A stretch of DNA of 64,000 nt from the NCBI GenBank assembly GCA_963797635.1, contig CAWCPZ010000008.1, forward strand, positions 124,001 through 188,000, in the 5' to 3' direction. Below, piece by piece: positions 55,025 to 63,619 of this stretch (position 1 is the stretch's first letter; every line of letters starts with the position of its first letter). This DNA comes from JAOUEA01 sp963797635 (GTDB taxonomy: Bacteria; Actinomycetota; UBA4738; HRBIN12). A program made the translations under genes and the position numbers. The notes beneath the pieces were generated by a model that was given only the letters and a program-made list of their open reading frames with translations, had not been told where the DNA came from and searched no databases.

Positions 55025-55831
55025 CTAGCAGTCAGGGCGCGGTCCGCCGAGCCCCGCTTCGCACCGTTCCCGCATCGCCACCAACCGTTCCTGCAGCAGC
55101 ACGGGGTCCGACCACGCGCGTCGCATGTCGACCTCCAGCGAGATCGATCCCGCATAGCCGCTCGCGGCGAGCTCGCGCATGAACCGGTCGAGATCGAGGA
55201 CGCCTTCGCCCGGGGGGAGGTGGGAATCCCACCCCTTGCCCGCGTTGTCCGACAGGTGCACGTGCCGAACCCGTGGCCCGAACCGGCGCCGCACCTCACT
55301 GGGATCGTGACCCGCCACGGCAGCATGGCTGGTGTCGAGCACGAGGTGTTCCAATCCTTCGAGTTCTTCGAGGTCCTGGTTCGCATGGAAGTGCATGCCG
55401 CGTTCGCCCATCCGGACCGGGAACATGTTCTCGATCGCGAGCGTCACGCCGGTGCGCTGCTCCAGCCCCGGCAGGCGTTCGTCCAGCCAGCGCCGGTAGC
55501 CACGCTGCCATCGGAACGGTGGGTGCATCACCACCAAGGGGATCTCCGCTTCCTCGGCGACTTCGATCGAGCGGTAGATCTTCGCCACCGGGTCGGTACC
55601 CCAGATCTTCCGGGTCAGCAGCAACGAAGGCGCGTGGATCGCCGAGATGGTCAGGCCGTAGGTGCGGGCGATCGACGCCATGCGGGCGGGGTCCTGGCTC
55701 GCGGGGTCCTTCGTGACCATGACCTCCAGGTGGGCGTAGCCGGCCTCGGCCACCACCTTGCAGGTTTCGTCCAGCGCTCGTCCGAAGAAGGCGCCGGAGG
55801 AGAACCCGAGCGATGGACACATGGCCGTCAT
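55025..55831 (-). CDS. Xylose-isomerase-like TIM-barrel protein (sugar phosphate isomerase/epimerase)
   Basis: 268 residues from the ATG at 55831 (a second ATG at 55822 is also possible). AP endonuclease 2-like barrel: LGFSSGAFFGRALDETCKVV at the start, SAIHAPSLLLT near residue 62, VVMHPPFRWQRG near 92 and LAIENMFPVRMGERG near 125 (metal-ligand Glu), LVLDTSHAAVAGHDP near 160 (Asp, His), HVHLSDNAGKG near 187 and SISLEVDMRRAW near 233 (last Glu). Sugar isomerase or epimerase role likely; substrate not readable. Confidence 0.87.
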   Translation of the reverse strand: MTAMCPSLGFSSGAFFGRALDETCKVVAEAGYAHLEVMVTKDPASQDPARMASIARTYGLTISAIHAPSLLLTRKIWGTDPVAKIYRSIEVAEEAEIPLVVMHPPFRWQRGYRRWLDERLPGLEQRTGVTLAIENMFPVRMGERGMHFHANQDLEELEGLEHLVLDTSHAAVAGHDPSEVRRRFGPRVRHVHLSDNAGKGWDSHLPPGEGVLDLDRFMRELAASGYAGSISLEVDMRRAWSDPVLLQERLVAMRERCEAGLGGPRPDC

Positions 55832-55894
55832 GGTAGGCCTGCGGGACGACCTCGCCCCGGATGCGCATGTCGGAGGTCCGTATGCTGGGCCACC

Positions 55895-56581
55895 ATGTGG
55901 GTCTTCCCGCTGTTGGCGTCGGGGGTGGCGTTCGTGTTCGCGGGGCGCCTGTTCGCTGACTACGCGCGCCGGCGGCAGCCCTACCAGCTCGCCTGGGCCA
56001 TCGCCCTGGCCATGTACGGCGTCGCCTCGTTCGTCGTCGTCTTGGGCGGTCTCGACGGCTGGAGCGATCGCGAGTTCGCGGTGTATTGGGCGTTGGGCGC
56101 CGTGCTGAACGTCCCCTTCCTCGCGGGCGGGGAGCTGATGCTGCTCGTCCGTAACGAGGCGTTCCGGTGGGCGGTGTGGCTCGTGCTGATCTTCCTCACG
56201 GCCTACACCGTCACCACGCTGAATGGGGCGGAGTTCTCCATCGGTGCCCTCGCGGAGCGGCTCCCTTCGGGCAAGGACGTGTTCGGGGACGGCAGCTCGG
56301 CGCATCGGTTGCCCCAGCTCATCTCGATCCCGTCCTACGTCGTCCTCGTGGCCGGCGCGCTGTGGTCGGCCTGGCGCATGCGCGGCAGACCCGAGCTGCG
56401 TGACCGGTCGATCGGCACGCTGCTGATCGCGGTCGGCGCCACGGTGATCGCCGGGTTCGGTTCGGCCTTCGCCGCCGTGGGGAACATGCCGGGGTTCTCG
56501 ATCTCGCTCCTGGTGGGGATCGCCGTGATGTTCGCCGGGTTCCTGCGGGCGTCGAGGCGCCGCGAACCCGCTCCCGCCTGA
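55895..56581 (+). CDS. Seven-helix membrane protein of unknown function
   Basis: 228 residues with about seven hydrophobic spans (PLLASGVAFVFAGRLFADYA, AWAIALAMYGVASFVVVLGG, YWALGAVLNVPFLAGGELML, AVWLVLIFLTAYTVTTLNGA, YVVLVAGALWSAWRM, LLIAVGATVIAGFGSAFA and SLLVGIAVMFAGFL). The charge pattern puts the C-terminus (RASRRREP) inside. No cofactor or transport motif is seen. It is divergent from the TIM-barrel gene with about 60 bp between. Confidence 0.75.
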   Translation: MWVFPLLASGVAFVFAGRLFADYARRRQPYQLAWAIALAMYGVASFVVVLGGLDGWSDREFAVYWALGAVLNVPFLAGGELMLLVRNEAFRWAVWLVLIFLTAYTVTTLNGAEFSIGALAERLPSGKDVFGDGSSAHRLPQLISIPSYVVLVAGALWSAWRMRGRPELRDRSIGTLLIAVGATVIAGFGSAFAAVGNMPGFSISLLVGIAVMFAGFLRASRRREPAPA

Positions 56582-56803
56582 CCTCTCCGCCTGCTGCAAG
56601 CTCTTGCAACTGGCGGATCGACCGATCCATGCATCTCGACGTCGCGAAGCATGCGCGTACCGCCGCCCCGACCCGAGGGAAGGGGGGATGCACCGGATAG
56701 CCGGGGAGGGTCCCCGAGGTCCGGCAGCGGGCGGCAGGACACCGCGAGGGTCTTCACACGAGCCCTCATCGCGTTCATCCACACCCTTCGAAAGGAGTGA
56801 CCC

Positions 56804-58207
56804 TTGTCTCGCATGCGCATCCGCAGCACCTTGGCGGTGGGAGCCACCACCCTGGCCCTCGCCGCGGGGGCGTTCGCACAGTTGGGACCGGTGGCGAGCA
56901 ACGCCTCGAGCCACCGGGAAGCCCCGCTGACCGCGGCCGACCCCCAGATCGACAACACGGATGTCTACGCGTTCGTGAGCCCGGACAAGCCCAATACGGT
57001 CTCGTTCGTCAGTTCCTGGATCCCGTTCGAGGAACCGGCCGGCGGCCCCAACTTCTACACCTGGGCCGAGCACACGAACTACGACATCAAGATCTCGAAC
57101 GACGGCGACGCGGCGGCGGAGATCACCTACCGCTGGAACTTCAAGACCCACTACCGCAACGCCGACTCGTTCATCTACAACAACGGTCCGGTCACGTCGC
57201 TGGACGACGAGAACCTGCTCGTCTACCAGACCTACGACCTGACCCGGATCAAGTCACGGCAACTACGAAGAAGCTGATCAACAACGCGCAGGTCGCTCCG
57301 AGCAACGTGGGCGACGCTTCGATGCCGAACTACAACGCGGACCTGTTCGATGCGGCCGTCACGCAGGCCGACGACTACCCGAGCATCAGCAGCTGGGTGG
57401 GCCAGAGCGACGACCCGTTCTTCCTGGACCTCCGCGTGTTCGACCTGCTCTACGGAGGGGACCTCAGTGAGAGCTGGCGATGACACCCTCGACGGGTTCA
57501 ACGTCAACACGTTCGCGCTGCAGGTCCCGAAGAAGCAGCTCCGTGGCCCCGACGACGGGGTCATCGGTGTGTGGAGCACCGCGTCGCGTCCCTCGATGCG
57601 CGTGCAGGGTTCGGACGGAAGCCAGACGTTCTCCGGCAAGGATGTCCAGGTCTCACGACTCGGCATGCCGCTGGTGAACGAGGTCGTCGTCCCGGTGGGC
57701 GCGAAGGACTACTTCAACGCCTCCAAGCCGAAGGACGACCAGCAGTACCTGGCCAAGGTCCAGGACCCTGAGCTCCCGCACCTGGTGAACGCCGTGTATC
57801 CGTCGTTCTTCCCGAACATCCCGGACTCCGACGCCGGCACCCCAGGCATCCAGCGTGCCGACCTGATCCAGGTCTTCTTGACCGGGATCCCCACGCTGAA
57901 CCAGCCGACCGACGTCGAAGCCGCCGAGATGCTGCGGTTGAACATGGACATCCCGCCGTGCAGCGCTGACTGCTCGACCCTCGGGGTGATCGATGGCGAC
58001 CTGGCCGGGTTCCCGAACGGCCGCCGCCTCGACGACGACATCATCGACGTGGCCCTGCGCGTGACGATGGGCGTGCTCCTGCCCGGTCACGACGCCGCAG
58101 CCGACACCATCGGCGACGGCGTGGACGCGAACGATTCGTCGTTCAACACGGAGTTCCCCTACGTGGCCTACCCGCACTCCGGGTCTGCCGCGGCTCCGCA
58201 CAGCTAG
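56804..58207 (+). CDS. Secreted DUF4331 protein (two frameshifts)
   Basis: About 467 residues once shifts near 57255 and 57470 are corrected. TTG start with GAAAGGAG 7 nt upstream. Signal peptide (LAVGATTLALAAGAF...), then the family mark SSHREAPLTAADPQIDNTDV right after the cleavage site. The N-terminal beta domain (YAFVSPDKPNTVSFVSSWIP) and the long C-terminal part (PHLVNAVYPSFFPNIP; MDIPPCSADCSTLGVIDGDL; GFPNGRRLDDDIIDVALR) agree with DUF4331. Exported; function unknown. It faces the RskA/ECF sigma pair across the TPR and NicO genes. Confidence 0.88.
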
Positions 58208-58220
58208 GCGAACCACCGGT

Positions 58221-58253
58221 CGGGCCCGGCCGCGCTGCGCGCGGCCGGGCCCG
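58221..58253 (+). terminator. Strong hairpin terminator after the DUF4331 gene
   Basis: Perfect 15-bp arms CGGGCCCGGCCGCGC (58221-58235) and GCGCGGCCGGGCCCG (58239-58253) with the loop TGC, 13 nt after the stop. Because the TPR gene follows, it may be a partial terminator that sets a higher level for DUF4331. Confidence 0.85.
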
Positions 58254-58336
58254 CCCTCCCGTTGACCACGGGACGTACCGATAGGAACAACGAAGGCCGA
58301 AGGAACGAAGGCCAAGGAACGAAGGAGAGGAGTCGG

Positions 58337-59698
58337 ATGCAGCGCCTCGCGAAGTTCGCCCTGGTGATCGGCCTGGCGGCCGCCGTGTTCGTGGCCGGCG
58401 GGATCGGCGCGTTCCGAAGCCTGCGCTCCGAGGCATCCGATGGCGCCGTGAACACCGCCACCACGGTGGCCACCGGTGATCTGCTGGCACCGACGGCCGG
58501 TGCCGGCCAGGGCTTGGGCGCCACGATCGAGTCGCTCCAGCAGCGGCTGGCCGAGGCGCCGCAGGATTGGCGCTCCTTCGCCACGCTGGGGCTGGCCTAC
58601 GTGCAGCAGGCCCGCATCACCTCCGATCCGAGCTTCTACCCGAAGGCGCAGGGCGTGCTCCGCACCTCGATGCGCCTGCAGCCGCAGGACAACGAAGGAG
58701 CCCTGGTGGGCCTGGCCGCGCTCGCGGCCGCGCGTCACGACTTCTCCGCCGCCCTGCGCTACGGCCGCCAGGCTCGCCAGGTGGACCCCTACGATGGCAA
58801 TGTCTACGGCGTGATCGGTGATGCCCAGCTCGAACTCGGCCGATACGACGATGCCTTCGCCACCTTCCAGACCATGGTGGACACGCTGCCGTCGCTGTCC
58901 TCCTACGCCCGGGTGTCCTATGCGCGCGAGCTGCTCGGGGACGTCGACGGTGCGATCAGGTCGATGGAAGCGGCCCGCGATGTCGCCGGCTCGCCCGCCG
59001 ATCTGGCCTGGGCCAGCTTCCAGCTCGGTGAGCTCGCCTTCAACAGCGGCCGGTTGGAGCGAGCGTCCCGTGAGTTCGAGCGCGGCTTGAGCGCCGACGA
59101 TTCGTTCGTGCCGAACCTCGCCGGCACGGCCAAGGTCGCCTGGGCGCGCGGCGAGGTCGACCTGGCGATCGAACGCTACGCGGAGGTCGTCCAGCGGTAC
59201 CCGTCACCGGAGTACGTGATCGCGCTCGGCGACCTGTACGCATCGGTCGGTCGCGACGAGGACGCCCAGCGTCAGTTCGACCTGGTGCGAGCCGAGGCGA
59301 AGCTCTTCGCCGCCAACGGCGTCGACACCGACCTGGAACTCGCGCTCTTCGACGCCGACCACGGCGATCCTCACGCCGCCCTCTCGGCCGCGAGCGCCGA
59401 GTGGCAGCGGCGTCAGAGCATCCACGTCGCCGACGCCCTCGCGTGGGCCTTGCACATGAACGGCGACGACATCCAGGCAGCCCGGTACGCCGAACGCGCG
59501 CTCGCCCTTGGCACGCCGAACGCCCTGTTCCTGTTCCACGCGGGCACGATCCAGGCTGCGCTGGGCCACGATGATGCGGCACGGAGCCTGCTCCATGAGG
59601 CCCTCGACACCAACCCGCACTTCTCGATCCAACACGCGCCGGAGGCCGAGGCGCTCCTCGATGACCTGGGCTCCGATGACCTGGGGGTTGCCCGGTGA
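58337..59698 (+). CDS. Membrane-anchored TPR protein
   Basis: 453 residues from the ATG at 58337. N-terminal anchor (FALVIGLAAAVFVAGGIGAF) then TPR units from ~75 to ~440: YPKAQGVLRTSMRLQPQDNE, GLAALAAARHDFSAALRYGR, GVIGDAQLELGRYDDAFATF, ARVSYARELLGDVDGAIRSM, SFQLGELAFNSGRLERASRE and AWALHMNGDDIQAARYAERA. It probably holds a partner at the outer face. The upstream leader carries three AAGGAACGAAGG-like repeats. The stop overlaps the start of the NicO gene. Confidence 0.87.
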   Translation: MQRLAKFALVIGLAAAVFVAGGIGAFRSLRSEASDGAVNTATTVATGDLLAPTAGAGQGLGATIESLQQRLAEAPQDWRSFATLGLAYVQQARITSDPSFYPKAQGVLRTSMRLQPQDNEGALVGLAALAAARHDFSAALRYGRQARQVDPYDGNVYGVIGDAQLELGRYDDAFATFQTMVDTLPSLSSYARVSYARELLGDVDGAIRSMEAARDVAGSPADLAWASFQLGELAFNSGRLERASREFERGLSADDSFVPNLAGTAKVAWARGEVDLAIERYAEVVQRYPSPEYVIALGDLYASVGRDEDAQRQFDLVRAEAKLFAANGVDTDLELALFDADHGDPHAALSAASAEWQRRQSIHVADALAWALHMNGDDIQAARYAERALALGTPNALFLFHAGTIQAALGHDDAARSLLHEALDTNPHFSIQHAPEAEALLDDLGSDDLGVAR

Positions 59699-61134
59699 GG
59701 CGTGCGCTCACGCTGCTCGGTCTCGTCGTGGCCATGGTCCTCGGACCGGTGGCCGCCGCGTCCGCCCACCCGCTGGGCAACTTCACGATCAACCACTACA
59801 GCGGCATCCACGTGAGCCCGGACGAGATCCGCGTCGACTACGTGATCGACATGGCGGAGATCCCCGCCTTCCAGGAGATGGAGGCGATCGACACCGACGG
59901 CGACGGCGAGGGCTCGGACGCCGAGCTCGCGGCCTGGGCCGAGGCGAACGCCCCCGGGCTGGCCGGGGGGCTCACGCTCTCCGTCGACGGACGCGACGTG
60001 CCGCTCGAGGTCCGGAGCGCACGGGCGCAGTTGTTGCCCGGGCAGGGCGGGCTGCAGACGCTCCGGTTCGAAGGCGACTTCGCGGCCGCCGCGCCAGCTG
60101 AGGGGGCGCTCGCGTACACCGACGGAAACTTCGCCGATCTGATCGGCTGGCGCGAGATCACGGCGGTGGGCGAGGACGGGACGGTTCTCGAGGACTCCTC
60201 GGTGCCCACCGACAGCGTCAGCGATGCCCTGCGGTCCTACCCGCAGGACCTGCTGGCGAGCCCGCTGGACGTCACGGCGATGACGGCGTCGTTCCAGCCG
60301 GGTGTGAGCGTTCCCGGATCCAGCCCCAGCCTGGACGCCACCGGCGGATCCTCGGCCAGGCCCGGGGTGGAATCCGGCCCGTTCGACGCGCTGCTCGCCA
60401 ACCAGGGGATCGGACTGATCCTGCTGGGCATGGTGGTGGCGGTGGCGTTCGGCGCGTGGCACGCCCTGTTGCCGGGCCACGGCAAGACGCTGATGGCCGC
60501 CTACATGGTGGGATCGAAGGCGCGCAAGCGCCAGGCGATCTCGGTGGGCACGGCGGTCGCCGTGATGCACACGGCCTCCGTGTTGGCCCTCGGGCTGCTG
60601 GTCCTGTCGCTGGAACGCACGTTCCGGCCTGAATCGCTGTACCCCTGGTTGGGGTTGGTCTCGGGTCTGGTGGCCCTGGCGCTGGGCGTCTATCTGCTGA
60701 TCTCGCGGCTGTCGGTGTGGGGGAGCAAGGGCCACGACCACGCCGACCACGACCACGACCATGACCACGAACAGGCGCACGACCACGGTCTGGGCCGGCA
60801 TTCCCACGCCCTGCCCGAGGGAGCGCCGCTGTCACCGCGTGGGCTGATCGCCTTGGCGCTGGCGGGCGGCATCCTGCCTGCTCCGAGCGCGCTCCTCGTG
60901 ATGCTCGGCGCGATCAACGCCCACCGCGTGGGGTACGGGCTGGCGTTGGTGCTGGCGTTCAGCATCGGCCTGGCCACCGCGCTCATCGTGATCGGCATGG
61001 GGGCGCTGAAGGCACGCGACCTGATGCAACAACGGTTGTCCTCGACGATGGGCCGGCTGGTGCCCGTGCTGTCCGCGGTGGCGATCGTCGCGGTGGGGGT
61101 GTTCCTCACCGCTCGCGGGATCTCGCAGATCTGA
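59695..61134 (+). CDS. NicO-type metal transporter with an N-terminal extracytoplasmic domain
   Basis: 479 residues. Signal peptide, then an extracytoplasmic domain starting HPLGNFTINHYSGIHVSPDE (residues ~26-210), then six helices of the NicO/RcnA family: GAWHALLPGHGKTLMAAYMV near residue 258, VMHTASVLALGLLVLSLERT near 290, a His/Asp-rich loop (HDHADHDHDHDHEQAHDHG near 345) and GGILPAPSALLVMLGAINAH near 391. Such loops bind Ni or Co. Export is likelier than uptake because of the loop, but not proven. GTG start overlaps the TPR stop. Confidence 0.88.
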   Translation: MRRALTLLGLVVAMVLGPVAAASAHPLGNFTINHYSGIHVSPDEIRVDYVIDMAEIPAFQEMEAIDTDGDGEGSDAELAAWAEANAPGLAGGLTLSVDGRDVPLEVRSARAQLLPGQGGLQTLRFEGDFAAAAPAEGALAYTDGNFADLIGWREITAVGEDGTVLEDSSVPTDSVSDALRSYPQDLLASPLDVTAMTASFQPGVSVPGSSPSLDATGGSSARPGVESGPFDALLANQGIGLILLGMVVAVAFGAWHALLPGHGKTLMAAYMVGSKARKRQAISVGTAVAVMHTASVLALGLLVLSLERTFRPESLYPWLGLVSGLVALALGVYLLISRLSVWGSKGHDHADHDHDHDHEQAHDHGLGRHSHALPEGAPLSPRGLIALALAGGILPAPSALLVMLGAINAHRVGYGLALVLAFSIGLATALIVIGMGALKARDLMQQRLSSTMGRLVPVLSAVAIVAVGVFLTARGISQI

Positions 61135-61137
61135 GCC

Positions 61138-61845
61138 CTACGCCGCCGCGGCCGACTCGGAGGCCTGCCATTCGACGTCGGTGGGGGTGGTGGGCTCCGA
61201 ACCCGCCGGCTCCACCGAGATCCACAGATCGTCGTAGCGGCTGGGGTCGAAGGGGATCGACAGGAACACCTGCCCGTCCTCCGGGACGAAGTCGGTCACG
61301 TACGTGGGTTGGCCCTCAGCGACGATCCACACCCGGTAGACCGAGCCCTCGGGTGGCTGAGGGCAGTCGTCGCCCATCACGTAGAACTCCTCCACGCCCG
61401 GCGCGGTGAGCTCGTTGACCGGTCCCACCGACACCTGGTTCGAATCTGGCCGTTGCAACATCTGCGCCGCGGAACGGAAGTCTTCGGCTCGGGAGTTCGC
61501 GTCGCTCGCGCGCAGGCCTTGGGTGACGGCGAGCCCGGCGAGCCCGACCACCGCGACGACGCTGGCGGCCACGGCGAACACCTGCGCGGGTCGCCGGCGC
61601 GATGCCGGGGGCTCGAGCTCCCGGTGCAACCGTGGCAGCAGGGTCTCGGGCGGAGCGAGCGGGACGGCATCGAGCGCGAGGTCGGCCGACAGATCTTGGA
61701 ACGCCGCCAGGGTGTCGCGGCAGGCCGCACACGTGGGGACGTGATCGGAGAGCAGGTGGTCGGCTTCGGCGGCGTCCTCGCCCGAGAGGCTCCGCAGGAC
61801 GTAGCCGGCCAGCAGCTCGTCGATCGCTTCGTGGTCGTTGGTCAC
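61138..61845 (-). CDS. RskA-type anti-sigma factor
   Basis: 235 residues. The N-terminal zinc-binding anti-sigma domain has LLAGYVLRSLSGEDAAEADH and the motif HVPTCAAC (His-x3-Cys-x2-Cys), residues ~34-41. One membrane helix (VFAVAASVVAVVGLAGLAV) follows, then an extracytoplasmic RskA domain (LTAPGVEEFYVMGDD; PEGSVYRVWIVAEGQ). It sits 4 nt downstream of the ECF sigma gene, the usual arrangement for a sigma/anti-sigma pair released by regulated proteolysis. Its stop is 3 nt from that of NicO. Confidence 0.92.
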   Translation of the reverse strand: MTNDHEAIDELLAGYVLRSLSGEDAAEADHLLSDHVPTCAACRDTLAAFQDLSADLALDAVPLAPPETLLPRLHRELEPPASRRRPAQVFAVAASVVAVVGLAGLAVTQGLRASDANSRAEDFRSAAQMLQRPDSNQVSVGPVNELTAPGVEEFYVMGDDCPQPPEGSVYRVWIVAEGQPTYVTDFVPEDGQVFLSIPFDPSRYDDLWISVEPAGSEPTTPTDVEWQASESAAAA

Positions 61846-61849
61846 GCGG

Positions 61850-62416
61850 TCAATCCTCTCGGTGGAGCGCGCGCCGCATCTTGCGCATCGCCGCCAGGGT
61901 TCTCGTCTTCACGGTGCCGAGCGGGATCTGGATCTGCTCGGCGATCTGTATCTGGGTCATGCCCTGGAAATACGCCATCTCCAGGACCTGCCGTTGTTCC
62001 GGGGGAAGCGTCCCGAGTGCCGCACGGACCTCGAGGCGTCGATCGGCCATGTCGGCCGCATCGACCACGTCCTCCGCTACATCTTCGTCAACCACGGGCT
62101 CCAGGTTCGAAGCCCGGTCCTGTCGTTTGCGGAGCCGCTCCTCGCGCCGGATCGTGTCGACCGCCCGATGATGCACCAGGGACAGGAAGAACGAGCGGAA
62201 CGCTCCCCGGGCTGGGTCGAAGGCCTCCGGGGCCCTCCACAGCGCCAGGAAGGCCTCGTGGACCACGTCCTGGGCCAGGATCTGCTGACCGGTGAGCCGG
62301 TAGGCCAGGCCGTAGGCGGGCGGCGAATACCGCCGGTAGAGCTCGTCGAAGGCCCCCCGGTCGCCCGACAACAGGCGACGGTGGAGCTCGAGATCCTCCC
62401 GGTCGGTCTCGGCCAT
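61850..62416 (-). CDS. ECF sigma factor (SigK-like)
   Basis: 188 residues. Region 2: DRGAFDELYRRYSPPAYGLA near residue 19 and AFLALWRAPEAFDPARGAFR near 54, with RSFFLSLVHHRAVDTIRREE. Region 4: LPPEQRQVLEMAYFQGMTQI then QIAEQIQIPLGTVKTRTLAA near 150. Together with the following RskA-like gene it forms a sigma/anti-sigma unit. It probably controls its own promoter and, by position, perhaps the DUF4331/TPR/NicO genes facing it. Confidence 0.93.
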   Translation of the reverse strand: MAETDREDLELHRRLLSGDRGAFDELYRRYSPPAYGLAYRLTGQQILAQDVVHEAFLALWRAPEAFDPARGAFRSFFLSLVHHRAVDTIRREERLRKRQDRASNLEPVVDEDVAEDVVDAADMADRRLEVRAALGTLPPEQRQVLEMAYFQGMTQIQIAEQIQIPLGTVKTRTLAAMRKMRRALHRED

Positions 62417-62459
62417 GGGCTCATCCTCCCATCGCGGCGGCCCCGGCTACCATCGGGGC

Positions 62460-62694
62460 ATGCTCGTCCGTCTCTACGCCCGCCCCGGCTGCCACCTGTG
62501 CGACGTGGCGCGCGAGGTCATCGAGGCCGAACGCGGACGGACCGGCTTCACGTTCGAGGAGATCAGCGTCGAAGGGGACGACCGCCTGGAACTCGAGTAC
62601 GGGATCCGGATCCCGGTGGTGACGATCGACGGGCGTGAGACGCTTCGAGATCGAGGTCGATCCGGAGGAGTTCGCGGCCCTGGTCCGTGCGTGA
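62460..62694 (+). CDS. Glutaredoxin-like (DUF836) protein (frameshift near 62638)
   Basis: About 77 residues when one extra base near 62638 is removed; the frame then reads RFEIEVDPEEFAALVRA and stops at 62694. LVRLYARPGCHLCDVAREVI near residue 2 holds the CxxC redox site (GCHLCD), and GIRIPVVTIDGRE near 51 is the cis-Pro strand. Small glutaredoxin-like proteins of the PF05768 type are thiol exchangers of unknown partner. It lies between the divergent sigma factor gene and rex. Confidence 0.82.
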
Positions 62695-62716
62695 CAGAGG
62701 CGCGACGTCGAACCGC

Positions 62717-62754
62717 TTGTGAGTTTGTGAATCCCGGGGTCCGACCGCTAGGCT
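62717..62754 (+). promoter_or_regulatory. rex promoter with Rex-type half-sites over the -35 box
   Basis: TTGTGA (62717) and TTGTGAA (62725-62731) are tandem copies of the Rex half-site (TTGTGAA). The second also serves as a -35 box, 18 bp from TAGGCT (62749-62754), a good actinobacterial -10. This suggests autoregulation. The half-sites are direct rather than inverted, which departs from the usual Rex operator. Confidence 0.55.
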
Positions 62755-62782
62755 ACGAACCCATGCAGCCGGAGAGCCAGCC

Positions 62783-63469
62783 GTGACCAGGGAGCGCTCG
62801 ATCCCGGAAGCGACCGTCGGCCGGCTCCCCGTCTACCTGCGTGCCCTGGTGGAGACGGCGGGTTCGGGCACCGCCACCGTCTCGTCCGAGGAACTCGCGG
62901 AGGCGGCGGGCGTCAACTCCGCCAAGGTCCGCAAGGACCTCTCCCATCTGGGCTCCTACGGCACGCGTGGTGTCGGCTACGACGTCGCGTACCTGATCCA
63001 CCAGATCCGCCGGGAGCTCGGGCTGACGCAGGACTGGGCGATCGTGATCGCGGGCATCGGCAACCTCGGCCACGCGCTCGCCAACTATCGTGGGTTCGCC
63101 GAGCGAGGGTTCCGCATCGCGGCGTTGGTCGACGAGGACCCCGCGAAGGTGGGGGAGCGTGTCGGCGAGCTCACGATCCGTCACGTGGACGAGCTGCCTC
63201 GGCTGGTGTCCGAGTTCGACATCGCCATCGGCGTGATCGCCACGCCGGCCGGCGCCGTGCAGGAGGTCGCCGATCGCCTGGTCGACGCCGGCATCCGCTC
63301 GATCTTGAACTTCGCGCCCGCGATGATCGCGCCGGCGCCCGGGGTCTCGGTGCGCAAGGTGGACCTGGCGGTGGAGCTGCAGATCCTGGCGTTCTACGAA
63401 CAACGCAAGGCGACGCTCGCGGAGGTCAAGAAGCGAGGACGCGCGGTGGCCGAGCTGGGTGGACCCTAG
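62783..63469 (+). CDS. rex: Redox-sensing transcriptional repressor Rex
   Basis: 228 residues from a GTG. N-terminal winged helix: TVGRLPVYLRALVETAG and SSEELAEAAGVNSAKVRKDL then SHLGSYGTRGVGYDV; C-terminal Rossmann domain with GIGNLGHALANYRGFAERGF near residue 92 and VIATPAGAVQEVADRLVDAG near 152; the domain-swapped C-terminal helix (FYEQRKATLAEV) is present. Rex senses the NADH/NAD+ ratio and represses respiration and fermentation genes. In actinobacteria a glutaredoxin-like gene often precedes it, as here. Confidence 0.95.
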   Translation: MTRERSIPEATVGRLPVYLRALVETAGSGTATVSSEELAEAAGVNSAKVRKDLSHLGSYGTRGVGYDVAYLIHQIRRELGLTQDWAIVIAGIGNLGHALANYRGFAERGFRIAALVDEDPAKVGERVGELTIRHVDELPRLVSEFDIAIGVIATPAGAVQEVADRLVDAGIRSILNFAPAMIAPAPGVSVRKVDLAVELQILAFYEQRKATLAEVKKRGRAVAELGGP

Positions 63470-63483
63470 CGGCCCGTTCCGGG

Positions 63484-63594
63484 TTACTTGGCGATCGAGA
63501 TCCAGAGCGCGGCCAGGACCGCGAGGATCATGACCCCGAGCAGGATGAACTGCACGCTTCCCTGATCGAGCAATGGGACTTCGGCACCGATCAT
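63484..63594 (-). CDS. Small single-span membrane protein (36 residues)
   Basis: From the ATG at 63594, MIGAEVPLLDQGSVQFILLG then VMILAVLAALWISIAK, stop TAA. AGGAAGG lies 8 nt upstream on the minus strand. A single hydrophobic helix (residues 13-33) suits a small subunit or assembly factor. It lies 25 nt downstream of the next membrane gene, in the same direction. No family recognised. Confidence 0.65.
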   Translation of the reverse strand: MIGAEVPLLDQGSVQFILLGVMILAVLAALWISIAK

Positions 63595-63619
63595 CAGCAG
63601 ATCCCTTCCTCTGGGCGCA

